Assembly (NCBI RefSeq): GCF_029360645.1
Contig: NZ_JARDUA010000001.1
Location: 1 to 64,000, forward strand
Direction of reading: 5' to 3'
From: Pontibacter litorisediminis
Lineage (GTDB): Bacteria; Bacteroidota; Bacteroidia; Cytophagales; Hymenobacteraceae
DNA length: 64,000 nt
Position numbers and translations under genes: made by a program. Shown here in pieces: positions 60,815 to 64,000 of this stretch. Numbering within the stretch: position 1 is the stretch's first letter; each line of letters begins with the position of its first letter. The notes below the pieces were generated by a model. It saw only the letters and a list, made by a program, of their open reading frames with translations, ran no database searches and was not told where the DNA came from.

Positions 60815-62650
60815 ATGAACGAAGGCCACCAAAAGTACTTACCCATAGAAGACCATGGGATCATCGGAGACCTGAACACCGTCGCGCTGGTGGGGCTCAA
60901 CGGCACCATCGACTTCATGTGCTTCCCGTACTTTGACTCGCCCTCCATTTTTGCCTCGCTTCTGGACGCTGAGAAGGGGGGCTGCTTTTCTGTCAGCCCC
61001 ATCGTCCACGATGGCATCAAGCACAAGCAGCTTTACCTGCCCGATACCAACGTGCTGCTCACCCGCTTTCTGTCGGACAATGGCATCGGGGAGATAACAG
61101 ACTTCATGCCGGTGGAAGAGCTGGACCAGGGCAGCGAGCTTATCAGAAGGGTATCCTGTGTGCACGGTGACATGGCCTTCCGGATGCACTGCAGCCCGCG
61201 CTTTAACTACGCCAAGGCAGCGCATGAGGTAAGCCTGGTAAACGAGAACGAGCTCCTGTTCAGCAGCAGCGGCCCCGACGGGATGGTGATCCGCCTAAAA
61301 AGCAGCGTGCCGCTGCAAGTGGAAGGCAGAGACGTGACAGCCACGTTTAGCCTGAAGACAGGGGAGAAGGCGGATTTTATACTTGAGCATGCCACCTGTG
61401 ACACACCTTCTGCTTACGACCTGGAGCATTTTGTTACCAAGAGCCTCTATGACACGATCGATTACTGGAAAAACTGGGTAGCCAGCTGTAGCTACAGAGG
61501 CCGCTGGATGGATATTGTGAGCCGCTCTGCCCTCGTGCTGAAGCTGATGACCTCTCATAAGTACGGATCCATGGTGGCGGCCCCTACTTTTGGGCTGCCC
61601 GAGGAGATCGGGGGTGTGCGCAACTGGGATTACCGCTATACCTGGATACGGGATGCCTCCTTTACAGTGTATGCCCTGCTGCGGCTGGGCTACAAGCAGG
61701 AGGCCAAGGACTTTGTGGATTGGGTGGACCGCCAGTGCGACGATGTGGGAAGCGCAGGCTATCTGCGGCTGATGTATACTTTGAGCGGGAAGCTGGAGCT
61801 GGAAGAAATTAGCCTGGATCACCTGGAGGGGTACAAAGGCTCCAGCCCTGTGCGCATCGGCAACGGAGCCTACGATCAGGTGCAGCTGGATATATATGGA
61901 GAGCTTTTAGACTCCGTGTACCTCTACGACAAGTATGGCACCCCGATTTCCTGGGAGTTCTGGAACGACCTTCGCCGGCAGGTGGAGTGGGTGTGCGACA
62001 ACTGGCACCGCAAGGATGAGGGTATTTGGGAGGTAAGAGGCGGCAAAAAGCATTTCCTGTACTCCAGGATGATGTGCTGGGTGGCCATAGACAGGGCCAT
62101 GAGGATCGCCAACCATCATTCGTACCCGCTTCCGGCCAGGTGGCGGGAGGAGCGTGATAAGATATTTTTCTCTATACATGAGGAGTTCTGGGACGAGAAG
62201 CTGCAGTGCTTTGTGCAGTACAAAGGGGCGGAGACCGTGGATGCAGCCACCTTGCTGATGCCGCTGATACGCTTCATCAGCCCCAAAGACCCCCGCTGGA
62301 TCTCGACCATGCAGCGCCTGGAGGAGCGGCTGGTGTCTGATGCGCTCGTTTTCCGCTACCGCACCATAGAGTCCTTCGACGGGCTTGCGGGTGGGGAAGG
62401 CACTTTCTCGATGTGCACGTTCTGGTACGTGGAGTGCCTGGCAAAATCAGGGCAGGTGGACAAAGCTAGGCTATACTTCGAGAAGATGCTGGGCTATGCC
62501 AACCACCTGGGCCTGTATGCTGAAATGCTGGGGCTGAAGGGAGACCACCTGGGCAACTTTCCGCAGGCGTTTACCCACCTGGGGCTTATTAGTGCAGCGC
62601 TTAGTATAAACGATGTGCTGGAAGGGCAGGAGAACAAGCGTAAGCTGTAG
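60815..62650 (+). CDS. Glycoside hydrolase family 15 (glucoamylase/trehalase-like)
   Basis: GH15 enzymes release glucose from alpha-linked glucans, or split trehalose. The 611-residue protein has the N-terminal beta-sandwich (about 1-215, IEDHGIIGDLNTVALVGLNGTIDFMCFP in segments) and an (alpha/alpha)6 barrel. GVRNWDYRYTWIRDASF lies in the barrel, the likely general acid is Glu406 in GIWE, and the likely base is Glu528 in GGEGTFSMCTFW. No signal peptide is present, so it acts in the cytoplasm. It is monocistronic. Glucan versus trehalose cannot be decided here. Confidence 0.93.
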   Translation: MNEGHQKYLPIEDHGIIGDLNTVALVGLNGTIDFMCFPYFDSPSIFASLLDAEKGGCFSVSPIVHDGIKHKQLYLPDTNVLLTRFLSDNGIGEITDFMPVEELDQGSELIRRVSCVHGDMAFRMHCSPRFNYAKAAHEVSLVNENELLFSSSGPDGMVIRLKSSVPLQVEGRDVTATFSLKTGEKADFILEHATCDTPSAYDLEHFVTKSLYDTIDYWKNWVASCSYRGRWMDIVSRSALVLKLMTSHKYGSMVAAPTFGLPEEIGGVRNWDYRYTWIRDASFTVYALLRLGYKQEAKDFVDWVDRQCDDVGSAGYLRLMYTLSGKLELEEISLDHLEGYKGSSPVRIGNGAYDQVQLDIYGELLDSVYLYDKYGTPISWEFWNDLRRQVEWVCDNWHRKDEGIWEVRGGKKHFLYSRMMCWVAIDRAMRIANHHSYPLPARWREERDKIFFSIHEEFWDEKLQCFVQYKGAETVDAATLLMPLIRFISPKDPRWISTMQRLEERLVSDALVFRYRTIESFDGLAGGEGTFSMCTFWYVECLAKSGQVDKARLYFEKMLGYANHLGLYAEMLGLKGDHLGNFPQAFTHLGLISAALSINDVLEGQENKRKL

Positions 62651-62962
62651 GTGGTTGTTAGTTGACCGTAATTTGTTGTTCCATGTGCTTTTTTAGATGA
62701 TCGTGAGGTGTATTTATAGTTTTATACTTCTGAAGTCGTAATCCGCACGCGCTATACTTTCAGATCGCTGTTCACCAAGAGCAAGGCGTCTATCCTTCAA
62801 CATTGATTTCCCTATACCTCTCTACCTCTTTCTTCCTACCGGCCAATCTGGCACAGTTTGCCCTTTTGGCTTTTTGTTTGCTTTTGCCGTAGCTTTACCA
62901 AGGTTGGCAGGCTGCGAAAAGCGGCCGCTGCCCATGTATCACAACATACAAGTATAAATCTG
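62651..62962. other. Intergenic stretch before hslV
   Basis: About 310 bases with TATACTT at 62722 and 62753 and AAGTATA just before hslV. A TTTG (62865-62868), a 21-base spacer and TAGCTTTA (62890-62897) form a weak promoter-like pair. The frame open from 62858 is an upstream extension of hslV without family character. Confidence 0.45.
62865..62897 (+). promoter_or_regulatory. Weak promoter-like pair before hslV
   Basis: TTTG at 62865-62868, 21 bases and TAGCTTTA at 62890-62897, one mismatch from TAnnTTTG. It would start transcription about 60 bases before the hslV ATG. Confidence 0.3.
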
Positions 62963-63505
62963 ATGACGAAGATAAGATCAACCACCGTGTGCGGTATTTA
63001 CCATAACGGCGAGGTGGCGCTGGGAGCCGACGGACAGGCCACCATGGACAAGCACATCGCCAAAAGCAACGTGAAGAAGATCCGCAAGTTGCTGGACGGC
63101 AAGATCGTAACCGGTTTTGCGGGCTCTACGGCCGATGCCTTCACGCTACTGGAGCGCTTTGAGGAGAAGCTGAACGCTTACCAGCACAACATGAAGCGTG
63201 CCGCCATAGAACTGGCCAAGGATTGGCGCAAAGACCAGTACCTGCGGAAGCTGGAGGCCATGATGGTGGTGGCTAACAAAGATGAGCTGCTGATTATTTC
63301 GGGCACCGGCGATGTGCTGGAGCCGGACAACCAGATTGCTGCCATTGGTTCCGGTAGCATGTATGCGCATGCTGCCGCTTTGGCACTTAAGAAGCACGCC
63401 CCACAGCTGTCGGCAGAGGAAATGGTGCGTGAGGCCCTGAATATCGCGGCCGATATCTGCATCTACACCAACCACAACATCATCATCGAGAAGCCAGCGC
63501 AGTAA
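62963..63505 (+). CDS. hslV: ATP-dependent protease subunit HslV
   Basis: HslV is the proteolytic ring of the HslUV protease. The 180-residue protein begins MTKIRSTTVCGIYHNGEVALGADGQAT in overlapping parts; a Thr (7 or 8) after a short propeptide is the expected nucleophile, as in HslV relatives with such a leader. VKKIRKLLDGKIVTGFAGSTADAFTL and AAIGSGSMYAHAAA are family signatures. ATG 62963 is chosen over the earlier open frame from 62858. The ATPase partner hslU is not in the window. Confidence 0.93.
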   Translation: MTKIRSTTVCGIYHNGEVALGADGQATMDKHIAKSNVKKIRKLLDGKIVTGFAGSTADAFTLLERFEEKLNAYQHNMKRAAIELAKDWRKDQYLRKLEAMMVVANKDELLIISGTGDVLEPDNQIAAIGSGSMYAHAAALALKKHAPQLSAEEMVREALNIAADICIYTNHNIIIEKPAQ

Positions 63506-63526
63506 CGTACTGGCTCATTCGGAAGC

Positions 63527-64000
63527 GTGCACACCGTTCTAACATCCATAAGGCAGCTGTACCCGCTCTCGGAGGGGACCTTTGGGCAGCTCACATCGCT
63601 CATGCAGCGGCTGGAGCTGCCCAAAGGCCATATCCTTTTCCGGGAGGGAGAGGTTAGCCACAAGGTGTTCTTTATCGATCAGGGCATTGCCCGCGCCTTT
63701 TGCTACCGCAACGACCAGGAAGTAACCTTCTGGTTTGGGGCAGAGGGCGATCTGATTTTCTCCTACTACAGTTATGTGGCGAACCTGCCCGGCTACGAAA
63801 CCGTGGAGCTGCTGGAGCGCTCGGTGGTGTATGCCGTGGACCTGAACCGCCTGCAGGAACTGTACCTATCCAACATAGAGCTGGCCAACTGGGGCCGCAA
63901 GCTGGCCGAGTATGAGTTGATAAAAACAGAGGAACGCTTCATGGCTTTCCAGTTCCAGTCTGCCACGGAGCGGTACAAGGCGCTTCTGAAGCAGAACCCC
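63527..64000 (+). CDS. Crp/Fnr-family transcription regulator, truncated by the window end
   Basis: The frame from GTG 63527 stays open to the last base (158 codons) after an upstream TAA at 63503. It encodes an N-terminal cyclic-nucleotide-binding-like domain: LELPKGHILFREGEVSHKVFFIDQGIARAFCY is visible in pieces, then EVTFWFGAEGDLIFSYYSY and YETVELLERSVVYAVDLNRLQELY. This is the Bacteroidota Crp/Fnr subgroup. The DNA-binding C-terminus lies beyond the window. The start is uncertain; there is no SD. It lies 21 bases after hslV and could be cotranscribed. Confidence 0.85.
   Translation, partial: MHTVLTSIRQLYPLSEGTFGQLTSLMQRLELPKGHILFREGEVSHKVFFIDQGIARAFCYRNDQEVTFWFGAEGDLIFSYYSYVANLPGYETVELLERSVVYAVDLNRLQELYLSNIELANWGRKLAEYELIKTEERFMAFQFQSATERYKALLKQNP

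Noticed and set aside
60604-60936. 110-codon plus-strand frame before GH15
   Set aside because: It overlaps the GH15 start in another frame and turns Arg/Pro-rich inside it; no supporting features.
1-64000. CRISPR array, prophage, transposon or restriction-modification genes
   Set aside because: No spaced repeat series, integrase, transposase, capsid, Cas or methylase/endonuclease pair was recognised. The two methyltransferases (7318, 9050) are of small-molecule type, not DNA type.

Overview
The window looks like chromosome of a Bacteroidota member, most probably a Pontibacter-like genus of the Hymenobacteraceae (Cytophagales). The grounds are: SusC/SusD outer-membrane proteins; gene families largely confined to the phylum (DUF4290, DUF5683, DUF3109, TIGR02757, DUF6340-like, DUF6438); absence of clear Shine-Dalgarno sequences; several promoters of the Bacteroidota type (TTTG, about 19-21 bases, TAnnTTTG); and moderate GC. 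The genus is inferred, not proven. I recognise no transposase, integrase, phage gene, CRISPR array or rRNA. There is one tRNA (Cys, GCA).

Layout. 1-6.1 kb: rpsA, tRNA-Cys and cphA (cyanophycin synthetase). 6.2-14 kb: single genes for a coiled-coil membrane protein, a TPMT-type methyltransferase, kdsA, a second methyltransferase, apaG, ung, a large helical protein and an exported LolA-like protein. 14-19 kb: arsC, the DUF4290-murA pair and a UvrD/PcrA helicase. 19-22.6 kb: a Sel1/ankyrin protein, a Cys-rich DUF3109 protein and a lipoprotein. 22.7-25.3 kb: efp-accB-accC on the minus strand. 25.4-31.5 kb: a GT87-like membrane glycosyltransferase, a TIGR02757 protein and the proline cluster proC-proB-proA. 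31.5-36.1 kb: a SusC/SusD pair. 36.6-43.2 kb: small genes, including a tightly packed run (MATE exporter, possible 31-residue membrane peptide, GNAT, HipA-like kinase, DUF3037), which is the best candidate here for an uncharacterised system. 43.4-47 kb: mutS2 and two tandem paralogous lipoproteins. 47-52 kb: a housekeeping run (MBL hydrolase-parA-parB-DUF5683-dapB-lepB). 52-57 kb: two DUF2382 stress proteins, then lipoprotein-DUF6438-GH20. 57-64 kb: pyrG-yidC, a GH15 enzyme, hslV and the start of a Crp/Fnr regulator cut by the window edge.

The genes are mostly core functions: translation, cell-envelope precursors (murA, kdsA, dapB), fatty-acid initiation (accB/accC), proline synthesis, protein secretion and insertion, chromosome partition and DNA repair.

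Two DNA-level patterns run through the window beyond the genes. First, the heptamer AAGTATA (reverse complement TATACTT) occurs about 60 times by hand count, in genes and between them, against roughly 5 expected from base composition. It sits at the base of two very long perfect terminator stems, in the promoter spacer and terminator loop of tRNA-Cys, and inside coding regions where it brings in ATA codons. Second, at least five intergenic gaps hold long imperfect inverted repeats whose arms are degenerate short tandem repeats; one of them supplies the last codons of the methyltransferase gene at 7318.
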